A stretch of DNA of 5,477 nt from Flavipsychrobacter sp. (GCA_021156265.1 JAJNBR010000232.1:1-5477); one strand, 5' to 3'. Positions 1 to 5,192 are shown, counted from the stretch's first letter. Notes: generated by a model not told the origin, from the letters alone. Made by a program: numbers and translations.

Positions 1-357
1 ATATACTTCCTGCTACAGCACGGAGATTTTTCTGCGTTCCATCGAATAGCCTCCGATGAGATCTGGCATTTTTATGATGGTTCGCCGCTGTGCATTTATG
101 AGATAACTGTAGACGGCACATTAGTAAAACACCTACTCGGCAAAGACATCGATAAAGGCCAGCAGTTAGTACACATTATCAAAGCCGGCAGCTGGTTTGG
201 TAGTCGCGTTGAAGAACCCGGTGGATTTACCCTATGCGGCTGCACCGTAGCACCCGGTTTTGACTTCGCCGATTTTGAACTGGCGAACAGGGATGCGTTG
301 CAAAAAGAGTTTCCGGAGCATGCCGGAATTATTATAGAGATGACAAGAATGCCTTGA
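1..357 (+). CDS. DUF985 / Cupin_5 family protein, 3' part
   Basis: The reading frame is open from the first base to a TGA at 355-357 and gives 118 residues; the start lies before the window. The family hallmark sits at residues 3-27 (FLL..GDFSAFHR, then SDEIWHFYDG). It is followed by GSWFGS at 63-68, GCTVAPGFDF at 80-89 and FELA at 92-95. This order is typical of the DUF985/Cupin_5 family, which adopts an RmlC-like cupin fold; the two His residues (H14, H23) lie in the cupin core. Members are usually about 140-170 residues, so a few tens of N-terminal residues are probably missing. There is no signal peptide in the part seen, so a cytoplasmic location is likely. The biochemical role of most members is not established, and I do not assign one. 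Two decayed copies of this gene's 3' end occur further along on the same strand. Confidence 0.93.
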   Translation: MYFLLQHGDFSAFHRIASDEIWHFYDGSPLCIYEITVDGTLVKHLLGKDIDKGQQLVHIIKAGSWFGSRVEEPGGFTLCGCTVAPGFDFADFELANRDALQKEFPEHAGIIIEMTRMP

Positions 358-375
358 CATAAACAAAGAGAGTAT

Positions 376-440
376 CCCCGGGTTATATCAGTTCATTCTG
401 CGCCCCCCGGGGTTATATCAATTCATTCTGGCACCCCTGG
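376..440. repeat. 30-bp tandem duplication with GC-rich ends
   Basis: GGTTATATCAGTTCATTCTG at 381-400 recurs at 411-430 as GGTTATATCAATTCATTCTG, with one mismatch and a 30-bp period. Both copies follow a CCCCGGG-type run. In the second copy GGGGT (409-413) can pair with ACCCC (433-437) across a 19-nt loop. No U-tract follows, so a terminator role for the DUF985 gene is only possible. Read on the minus strand, each copy contains an in-frame TGA preceded by codons for Arg-Met-Asn. Confidence 0.85.
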
Positions 441-600
441 TAGGTCGCCCCTCTAAATGATGTTCCGGCTTGTTGTTAACCATCGCCAGGATCGATGCTT
501 CTGTTTTGTATGCATCGGTAGCGTCGTACAAAAGAATGGAGGCTAAGAAATTTTCACCGTCCCATATATTGTACCTTCTGTTGTTTTGGGGAGCTTCCAT
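418..600 (-). CDS. small hypothetical protein, 60 residues
   Basis: I do not recognise this protein. It runs from an ATG at 598-600 to a TGA inside the second copy of the 30-bp repeat. Residues 12-35 (NIWDGENFLASILLYDATDA and onward) have the composition of a real soluble protein, with no signal peptide or membrane segment. The last dozen residues (LEGRPTRGARMN) are encoded by or next to the repeat, so the original C-terminus may have been lost and replaced. It converges on the DUF985 gene, with the two stops about 60 bp apart. There is no Shine-Dalgarno sequence before the ATG, which is usual in Bacteroidota. It could be a genuine short gene, a truncated remnant of a longer one, or a chance ORF. 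The odds of it being a functional gene are below even. Confidence 0.35.
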   Translation of the reverse strand: MEAPQNNRRYNIWDGENFLASILLYDATDAYKTEASILAMVNNKPEHHLEGRPTRGARMN

Positions 601-666
601 AAGAATAGTTTTCTACGATTAAGATAAACAATATATCGCGTAAACGGAAGTCCTGGATTAACTCAA

Positions 667-781
667 TGTATTACAGCCGGTTTTCTCTTTTTCCGCAGGA
701 TTTCTTGCATGCACAGACAGAGTCGGGTTACAAAAAGAATATCCGAAGCGTGCAGGAATTATTGCGAAGATGACGAAGTGA
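667..781 (+). pseudogene. decayed DUF985 3'-end copy (relic 1)
   Basis: The last 17 codons and stop (728-781) read LQKEYPKRAGIIAKMTK. They match the end of the intact gene at 298-357 (LQKEFPEHAGIIIEMTR) in 11 of 17 residues and about three quarters of bases, including a shared GGAATTATT. Weaker similarity extends upstream to about 667: a CCGGTTTT stretch matches the codons of the APGF motif, but indels break the frame. No start codon or cupin core is present, so this is a 3' fragment and not a gene. Its TGA lies 11 bases from the stop of the convergent AraC gene. Confidence 0.75.
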
Positions 782-792
782 ACTAAATCTCC

Positions 793-1578
793 TCAGTGCC
801 TCCGGAAAGCCGTCGGCCGTACCCGGGTAAATTCATAAAACGCATTACTGAACGAGCCTACACTGCTATACCCCGTATCGAACGATATCTCACTGATCGA
901 CTTGTTTGTCCGCACGATCATTTCTATCGCTTTGACCATACGCAGCGTTTTTAAATATTGCAGGAACGATATCTGCATCAGGCTTTGAAACAATCTCGAC
1001 AGGGAGCGTTCACTCATGTTGAACTTCGCACTTACTGTTTTTAAGGTCAGCGGCTCATCCAGGTTCTTTTCCAGGTGGCGGATTATTCGCTGCAGGCGCT
1101 CATCTTCTGTATTCGGAAGTATGATGAGGATCGGTGTACTCTCCAGCTCCGGCAGAAGGTTTTTTTAAGCGATCAGGAACTCGAAGTTCTTGTCTTTCCT
1201 GCTGACATGCCGTCCGTCCCACCGTTCCGTGTATTTAAGCATCTGGATAAGCATTTCGGGAGCCGGGTATATTCCCAGCGTGGTGTAAAATGGATGCTTA
1301 TTATCGTCGTGCGAATAGTAATACAGTGAATGAAGAATGGTACCGGAATGACCGATACGCAGTGTATGTTTCAAACCCTTTGGTACCCAGAAGAAATGAC
1401 GCGCCGGTATCACATACACTTGACTACCCACTGTTATGTAGGCAATGCCGCCCTCCACATAACTCAGCTGGCCCTTTTTATGCGCATGCATCGGAATGAA
1501 TTTTTCCGATTTTTCGTGCATGACGAATACAGAGGAAGGGTGCTGGTCTATTTGCGGTAAAGAAGCGATCAGGCCCAT
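793..1578 (-). pseudogene. AraC-family transcriptional regulator, interrupted by an in-frame stop
   Basis: From ATG at 1576-1578 the frame runs 137 codons, hits TAA at 1165-1167 and continues in the same frame to a TGA at 793-795, 261 sense-length codons in all. Codons 1-137 form a cupin-type sensor domain (HAHKKGQLSY at 31-40, then VIPARHFFWVPKGLKH at 56-71). Codons 158-261 form the DNA-binding domain with two helix-turn-helix units, LKTVSAKFNMSERSLSRLFQ (179-198) and ISEISFDTGYSSVGSFSNAF (228-247), ending PTAFRR. The full length matches a typical cupin-AraC regulator. Only codon 138 interrupts it, where a one-base change from TTA, CAA, AAA or GAA would give TAA. The next ATG, at 1015-1017, lies inside the first helix-turn-helix, so reinitiation there would not make a complete DNA-binding domain. 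The usual FxxxxGxxP motif is FTRVRP here, lacking the Gly, which may be further decay. Its target is unknown. Confidence 0.88.
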
Positions 1579-1740
1579 ATGCTAAACGGCATTTGCGACA
1601 AGGTAAAAGTTTTTTCTGTTGAAAAGAGGCAAAAACCGGCCTGGCCTGAATCAATAAATACTGGGTTATTTACCTAGAGTGTTGCAAGCGCGTTAGCTAT
1701 AAATTGCAGGCGCCCGCTGGTAGGTTAGATGGGCTGCTGC

Positions 1741-2052
1741 TCATGAGTGTTTGGGCCGGTATTTTCTTGCCTGCGTTGTTTTGGTGTGTTTATTGGTCCC
1801 GTGCCGGCTATCGGTAGACAGAGTTGGCTTGCTCTTGTCCTCGTTATGTGCGAGAATTTTGAAGAAAGCTGTAATAACGAGCAGGAATAGCAGTATGACA
1901 CCGAACAATTCAAATGCGCTATAGGTGGAGGGTGCACCCTGTGCGTTGGCGGTGGCTGGAATGGCAACTGCAGCCAGCGCTGTAATCGCAAATCTTACGC
2001 TCTGTTCTGTTACCCGCGGAATTCTATGTATTAGCCCTGGTGATGTTTTCAT
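1741..2052 (-). CDS. small exported / single-pass membrane protein
   Basis: I do not recognise the family. From the ATG at 2050-2052 it has 103 residues. A basic N-terminal stretch of about 20 residues precedes a hydrophobic segment FAITALAAVAIPATANAQG, which looks like a signal peptide with an ANA-QG cleavage site. A second hydrophobic segment, FELFGVILLFLLVITAFF, is followed by a polar, Lys/Thr-rich tail, probably cytoplasmic. The layout suits a small inner-membrane protein. An ATG three codons earlier (2059-2061) is also in frame; I prefer 2052 because a TAACTTTG promoter box at 2068-2075 puts transcription start very close to the upstream ATG. The AraC pseudogene follows on the same strand after 162 bp. 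Part of this span is open in another frame too, but only this frame gives a signal-like protein. Confidence 0.6.
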   Translation of the reverse strand: MKTSPGLIHRIPRVTEQSVRFAITALAAVAIPATANAQGAPSTYSAFELFGVILLFLLVITAFFKILAHNEDKSKPTLSTDSRHGTNKHTKTTQARKYRPKHS

Positions 2053-2067
2053 AACCTGCATTTACAT

Positions 2068-2075
2068 CAAAGTTA
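2068..2075 (-). promoter_or_regulatory. -7 promoter box of the small membrane protein gene
   Basis: The minus strand reads TAACTTTG, an exact match to the Bacteroidota -7 consensus TAnnTTTG. It lies 15 bases before the preferred ATG. I could not find a clear TTTG -33 box at the normal spacing, so this is a half-supported promoter. Confidence 0.4.
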
Positions 2076-2160
2076 CCATGCTGTAATGCGGTTTGTTTTC
2101 GCTAAATAGTCAATTTGTTATTCATTCCAGCCAGCTCCGAGGGACAGTCATTGTACTATA

Positions 2161-2268
2161 TGCAAGCCGCCGGAATTTGACTCAGCCGATGTTGAACTGG
2201 CCAGGCAGGGGGCAATGCAGAAGAAATTTCCGGAAAATGTGTGAATTATTGGCGAGATGACCCGGTAG
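2161..2268 (+). pseudogene. decayed DUF985 3'-end copy with in-frame stop (relic 2)
   Basis: In one frame this stretch reads EFDSADVELARQGAMQKKF, then PENV, a TGA stop at 2242-2244, and IIGEMTR before TAG at 2266-2268. Over 30 positions it matches residues 87-116 of the intact protein (FDFADFELANRDALQKEF and onward) in 19. The stop replaces the Gly codon of HAGIII: TGTGTGAATTATT here against TGCCGGAATTATT in the intact gene. No cupin core or start is visible upstream. A VIPAS-like string near 2118-2135 may be a trace of the AGSW region but is too weak to rely on. It is on the same strand as the intact gene, about 1.9 kb downstream. Confidence 0.85.
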
Positions 2269-2276
2269 GCATTTTA

Positions 2277-2293
2277 TAACAAAAACTTTGTTA
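2277..2293. repeat. perfect 7-bp inverted repeat upstream of the DUF6624-like gene
   Basis: TAACAAA and TTTGTTA are separated by AAC. The site lies about 70 bp before the ATG at 2364 and directly after DUF985 relic 2. It could be an operator, but the sequence is A/T-rich, so chance is a real alternative. Confidence 0.35.
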
Positions 2294-2363
2294 AAGCCTT
2301 ATCGGCACAACGCAAGCTTGAAGCCGCGTTGTATTTTACTCAACTAAACACCGGAAACTAAGT

Positions 2364-3272
2364 ATGAAGACTACTTTTCTATGGCTATTGTTATGCCTAT
2401 TGATGAACTCAGCCGCTGCTGACTTAAGTAATGTACACAAACTGCGCATTAATGGAAATGGCTACGTTTCTGCAAAGCAATACGACAGTGCGGCGGCCTG
2501 TTTTGAGAAGATCGCAGAAGACAGTATTTATTCAAACGCCACAGACCATCTCCTATTATCGGGCTGCTGTTTGCAGTTAAAGGACACTGTCCGTTTTAAA
2601 ACCAGTCTCCTGGCTGGCATAGAGATCGGCGGTGCTGACAGCGCTATAATACAGACATATTTTCGCCGACTGGAACAGGACGATCTTGTATACTTCAAAC
2701 AGTACTTTAGAGAGTCGTTTCCTGCTGCCCGAAAACTTTTTTTATCAACCATTGACACGTCGGTACAAAAGGAAATGGAGGATATTCAGTTTTTAGATCA
2801 ATTGGTCCGGCAGCAAGGGTTTAGCGAAGAAAATTTACCACATCTTAAAAAGATTGGCGCTTATATAGACTCAGTCAATTTTGTCAGGGTGAAAAAACTA
2901 ATTGACGAAAAGCGGTATCCAGGGTTTCACAATTTTGGTATTATGAGTTCGAGGTACGATCAGATTCTGATGCACATTTCTGATCATAATGATGAGCAAT
3001 GGAATTTTATTTTTGAGTTTCTAAAACGTGAGGTGATTGCCGGCAATATTACGCCTACCCAAGTAGTAACAATAGCAACCAGGCATTATGGAAATAATAG
3101 AAACTGTACTTACTACGGTTCAACAAAACGCGGAGCAAATGAGTTGTGTGATTGCAAGAATGTAGATAAATACAGAGCCGAGATAGGTTTAGATAATTTA
3201 TTGTCTGAGTACACCCGGTTGAAAATGAAAATACCAGAGTGTTACAGTTCGCAAAAGATTGCTGAACAATGA
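2364..3272 (+). CDS. exported TPR-like protein with DUF6624-like C-terminal domain
   Basis: This 302-residue protein starts with a signal peptide (MKTTFLWLLLCLLMNSAAA, cleavage probably before D20). There is no lipobox, so it is likely periplasmic. Residues 31-92 (GNGYVSAKQYDSAAACFEKI, then a helix ending LLAGIEIGG) resemble the tetratricopeptide-like helices often found before DUF6624. Residues 130-288 follow the DUF6624 layout: LDQLVRQ at 144-150, RYPGFHNFGIMSSRYDQIL at 184-202, a His motif MHISDHND at 203-210, TPTQVVTIATRHYG at 230-243, YYGS at 250-253, and VDKYRAEIGLDNLLSEY at 267-283. The function of DUF6624 is unknown to me. Its usual central DR is RH here (R240, H241). Cys residues at 248, 262, 264 and 293 might form disulfides. 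The ATG at 2364 is the only start that keeps the whole signal peptide. The gene stands alone and converges with the T9SS protein gene. Confidence 0.85.
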   Translation: MKTTFLWLLLCLLMNSAAADLSNVHKLRINGNGYVSAKQYDSAAACFEKIAEDSIYSNATDHLLLSGCCLQLKDTVRFKTSLLAGIEIGGADSAIIQTYFRRLEQDDLVYFKQYFRESFPAARKLFLSTIDTSVQKEMEDIQFLDQLVRQQGFSEENLPHLKKIGAYIDSVNFVRVKKLIDEKRYPGFHNFGIMSSRYDQILMHISDHNDEQWNFIFEFLKREVIAGNITPTQVVTIATRHYGNNRNCTYYGSTKRGANELCDCKNVDKYRAEIGLDNLLSEYTRLKMKIPECYSSQKIAEQ

Positions 3273-3299
3273 GAAAATAACTCCTTCCCCAGGGTGTCC

Positions 3300-3327
3300 T
3301 GCATTGAGGACCGGCGGAATCAATGCA
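3300..3327. terminator. hairpin between two convergent genes
   Basis: TGCATTGA (3300-3307) and TCAATGCA (3320-3327) form a perfect 8-bp stem around a 12-nt loop, in the 115-bp gap between two genes that point at each other. An overlapping smaller stem, GTCCT (3296-3300) with AGGAC (3307-3311), would compete with it. Neither is followed by a T-run on either strand, so this is a candidate bidirectional terminator and not a canonical one. Confidence 0.4.
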
Positions 3328-3387
3328 ACAACGCTATAGTCGCCGAAGCGATCAACAGACAGCTAGCGGCATATCGATGTATTATGC

Positions 3388-4344
3388 TTACTGCGCTACA
3401 ACCAGCTTGCGTTTGAATAAAATATTAGCCCCATCGCGCAGTATAAAATTGTACTGCCCTGGTGGTAATTGCGCAACATCATAAGATACCGTTGTTGTGG
3501 AAGCATTGATATCTGCTGCTAATACTTCGCGTCCCACAATGTCAGTTAGTGAGCAGTGTATCCGTCTAGTAAAAGGTTTAGAGAATCGAACGGTTATTTG
3601 ATCAGTCGCTGGGTTTGGATATAAGCCAATAGCAATGCCTTCTTTATAAATATCACCTACCGACACTTTTATGCCTTTGGCGCAATCACCACTCACCAGT
3701 TTGATATCGTAATTGCTGCTATGGTAGCAACGTATATTCGATGGACCTACGCAATTGGCTGCTAGCGACGCAGCACAGCTGTCGCAATTAGGCAGCAACC
3801 CCGTAGAGAGTCCGCCGAGCACCCTGGCGTACACAGGGAAAGACATTTTCTGCCTGCCGGGTGTAGAGATTGGGTGCGTATAAAATGTTTGCAGGTACGC
3901 AGTATCATATAGCACCACACGTACCGAGTCCACAACATAGCTAAAAAGGCTATCGCCGAGGCTGCCCATGAAGAAGTCACAGCCCAGGGGCGGCGTTAAG
4001 GGCAGTGTGACCGTATCGCCATCATTCACATTGAAAACATATAGCGGGGTAAACTTTTCGAATAGCATATTGTATAGAAAGACGGTATCGTCGTTATTGT
4101 AAACATATGCCGGGGGCTCGCCCCAAAGCTTAAATCCCATTGAAAGCCAAGGCTCGGCGGAATGTGGCGTATAGGTTATCTGCCGGGCGGAAACATTATC
4201 AATGACTGTATCCTTTGTGGTCTGAAGATGAAAAATGCCACTGAAAACATCATTATACCATTCGCTCCCAATCGGCGCGAACTGTTGTGCATAACCCGAT
4301 GCGCTAAGAAAGATCATTGCGAGATAGAGTATAAGTTTTTTCAT
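3388..4344 (-). CDS. secreted protein with T9SS type A sorting domain
   Basis: This 318-residue protein begins with a clear signal peptide (MKKLILYLAMIFLSASGYAQ, cleavage near residue 20). Its last 80 residues are a type A sorting domain of the type IX secretion system: LYPNPATDQITV at 241-252, a DIVGREVL strand at 268-275, then VAQLPPGQYNFIL at 290-302 and FKRKLVV at 310-316. Such domains direct the protein through the outer membrane and are then removed, leaving cargo released or anchored to the surface. Residues 21-235 are the passenger; I recognise no enzyme family or catalytic motif in them. The passenger is rich in Tyr, Asp and Thr. A Cys cluster (C187, C190, C198, C206, C221) could form disulfides outside the cell. 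The start is fixed by the signal peptide. No Shine-Dalgarno is present, only an A/T-rich leader. It converges with the DUF6624-like gene. Confidence 0.9.
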   Translation of the reverse strand: MKKLILYLAMIFLSASGYAQQFAPIGSEWYNDVFSGIFHLQTTKDTVIDNVSARQITYTPHSAEPWLSMGFKLWGEPPAYVYNNDDTVFLYNMLFEKFTPLYVFNVNDGDTVTLPLTPPLGCDFFMGSLGDSLFSYVVDSVRVVLYDTAYLQTFYTHPISTPGRQKMSFPVYARVLGGLSTGLLPNCDSCAASLAANCVGPSNIRCYHSSNYDIKLVSGDCAKGIKVSVGDIYKEGIAIGLYPNPATDQITVRFSKPFTRRIHCSLTDIVGREVLAADINASTTTVSYDVAQLPPGQYNFILRDGANILFKRKLVVAQ

Positions 4345-4385
4345 CAGAAGATATTTATAATAAATTTAATGCTTTCTGCGTGTTC

Positions 4386-4405
4386 GTACAAATATTGGTT
4401 TGTAC
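4386..4405 (-). promoter_or_regulatory. perfect interrupted palindrome over the T9SS gene promoter region
   Basis: GTACAAA and TTTGTAC flank a 6-bp spacer (TATTGG on the plus strand). The site is 42-61 bp upstream of the T9SS protein's ATG. Read toward that gene it contains AATATTTG, a 7-of-8 match-type fit to the TAnnTTTG -7 box (first base differs). A symmetric site overlapping a promoter box suits binding of a dimeric regulator; the regulator is unknown. Confidence 0.45.
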
Positions 4406-4431
4406 AGCTTTGGGTATGGACCGCATCGCTA

Positions 4432-4463
4432 TTTCATAAAATGATTAAATTGTTGTATATTTG
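4432..4463 (+). promoter_or_regulatory. promoter-like sequence reading into the repeat region
   Basis: TATATTTG at 4456-4463 is an exact match to TAnnTTTG. TTTC at 4432-4435, 20 bases before it, is one base off the TTTG -33 box. Transcription would start near 4470, divergently from the T9SS gene. The first ATG (4469-4471) opens a 56-codon frame to TAA at 4637-4639. That frame runs straight through a palindromic repeat and has no recognisable protein features, so any product is more likely a non-coding or leader RNA, or nothing. Confidence 0.4.
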
Positions 4464-4508
4464 TAATCATGACAACTGTATACCCATACCCATTACTCCA
4501 ATCAAGGT

Positions 4509-4609
4509 CGTCATCTCGACGAAGGAGAGATCTCCCGAACCTATGCAACAAGCTACATCGCCGCACCTCAGGAGATATCTCTCTTCGCTGCGCTTCGTTC
4601 GATATGACG
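4509..4609. repeat. REP/MITE-like imperfect palindrome
   Basis: The left arm begins CGTCATCTCGACGAAGGAGA and runs to TCTCC at 4535. The right arm begins GGAGATATCTCTC at 4571 and ends TTCGATATGACG at 4609. The right arm's complement is the left arm with a short insertion (a GCGCAGCGAA-type stretch) and a few mismatches. A 35-bp centre separates them, so RNA or single-stranded DNA could fold into one long hairpin. From memory, sequences of the GTCATyTCGACGAAGGAGA type are common dispersed repeats in Bacteroidota genomes. No obvious target-site duplication flanks it. Confidence 0.75.
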
Positions 4610-4639
4610 GCTAGATCGGCAAGGGGTCAGAGTATGTAA

Positions 4640-4667
4640 ACAGATTGAAACAAACAGATTGAAACAA
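4640..4667. repeat. 14-bp tandem repeat, two copies
   Basis: ACAGATTGAAACAA occurs twice back to back, with no mismatch. It marks the left edge of the repeat-rich, A/C-rich stretch before etfB. Confidence 0.9.
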
Positions 4668-4735
4668 ATTGGCGGCCAAACGCAGTCTGGACGCGATGTT
4701 TTACAAACCTAAACTGTAGATTTTGTAACAAATTG

Positions 4736-4779
4736 AATCAGCGCAATCAGAAAAATCAGTTTAATCTGAGGTTCAGACA
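4736..4779 (+). repeat. 9-bp-periodic AATCAG repeat, copy 1
   Basis: Four 9-bp units start at 4736, 4745, 4754 and 4763: AATCAGCGC, AATCAGAAA, AATCAGTTT and AATCTGAGG. They are followed by TTCAGACA. The last 23 bases match copy 2 at 5128-5150 with two differences. Confidence 0.85.
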
Positions 4780-5107
4780 ACTAACAGATTTAACCCCAAA
4801 CCCGCATCAACACTATCACATGAAGAGTAACACTATTCAACCCCGGCAAGCGAAATGTTACAGACAACAACTACGTCATTGTAACAAATCCGGAGCAAAT
4901 TGTACCCCGATGTTCGTCTCTCAATACCCGGAATGGCAACAACGGCAACAAAAACAACAAATATGAAGACACCACTACAACCGCAAACAATTGATAGTCA
5001 ACTGAAGCCCATCCCGTTGTCGAGACATTACAGCAACAAAAACAAAATTCATGACAAAAACGGCAACAAAAGCTATCAACGAATAACTCAAAACGATAAT
5101 GTTTGTA

Positions 5108-5150
5108 AATCAGTCAATCGGTTAAAACAGTTTGATCTGAGGGTCAGACA
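5108..5150 (+). repeat. 9-bp-periodic AATCAG repeat, copy 2
   Basis: The units are AATCAGTC (one base short), AATCGGTTA, AAACAGTTT and GATCTGAGG, followed by GTCAGACA. It is more degenerate than copy 1 but has the same order, phase and strand, about 370 bp downstream. It ends 11 bp before the -33 box of the etfB promoter. Confidence 0.8.
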
Positions 5151-5161
5151 CTGGCTCCCAA

Positions 5162-5192
5162 TTGGAAAACGGCGCTTTTTGCCTTAGGTTTG
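5162..5192 (+). promoter_or_regulatory. putative etfB promoter
   Basis: TAGGTTTG at 5185-5192 is an exact match to the Bacteroidota -7 consensus. TTG at 5162-5164 lies 20 bases upstream, the expected position of the -33 box. The start point would be near 5198, giving a leader of about 47 nt. A small GGGC/GCCC hairpin (5206-5218) lies in the leader; nothing indicates a riboswitch. Confidence 0.55.

Larger units (their letters stand above)
4668..5160. other. A/C-rich gene-free stretch with embedded repeats
   Basis: No convincing gene is seen on either strand in nearly 500 bp. Short open frames exist on the plus strand, but they lack good starts, give Gln/Asn-rich low-complexity peptides and match no family I know. 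The plus strand is strongly enriched in A and C, with many CAA and GCAACAAAAAC runs (around 4936-4962, 5031-5046 and 5060-5070). An inverted repeat TGTTACA (4856-4862) and TGTAACA (4880-4886) encloses a 17-nt loop. On the minus strand, TAGGTTTG at 4704-4711 matches the -7 promoter consensus, with TTTG 17 bases upstream, slightly short of the normal spacing. The stretch could encode a non-coding RNA, be a decayed gene, or simply be repeat-derived spacer. Confidence 0.6.

Noticed and set aside
1075..1560. Three open frames on the plus strand of about 70-85 codons
   Set aside because: They lie opposite the AraC gene, whose cupin and helix-turn-helix motifs are clear on the minus strand; the plus-strand peptides show no family features.
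1599..1633. AraC gene promoter (minus strand TACCTTG with TTTG upstream)
   Set aside because: The -7 box lacks a base of the consensus and the 24-base gap to the TTTG is too long to support a call.
1725..1991. A second minus-strand frame overlapping the small membrane protein
   Set aside because: Its translation is Pro/His/Gln-rich without signal or membrane logic, while the other frame gives a coherent signal peptide and helix.
2528..2758. Minus-strand open frame
   Set aside because: It lies fully inside the DUF6624-like gene, whose domain pattern is well supported.
3762..3980. Second minus-strand frame inside the T9SS protein gene
   Set aside because: It is in another phase and would replace the passenger of a protein with clear signal peptide and sorting domain in the main frame.
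4162..4614. 150-codon plus-strand open frame
   Set aside because: It begins inside the T9SS gene on the opposite strand, crosses its promoter region and ends in the palindromic repeat; no domain is visible.
4640..5150. CRISPR array
   Set aside because: The repeats are short, tandem or 370 bp apart; there is no regular repeat-spacer spacing and no cas gene.
4733..5187. Two overlapping Gln/Asn-rich plus-strand frames
   Set aside because: They run through repeat blocks and A/C-rich sequence; low complexity and lack of a promoter or good start make coding unlikely.
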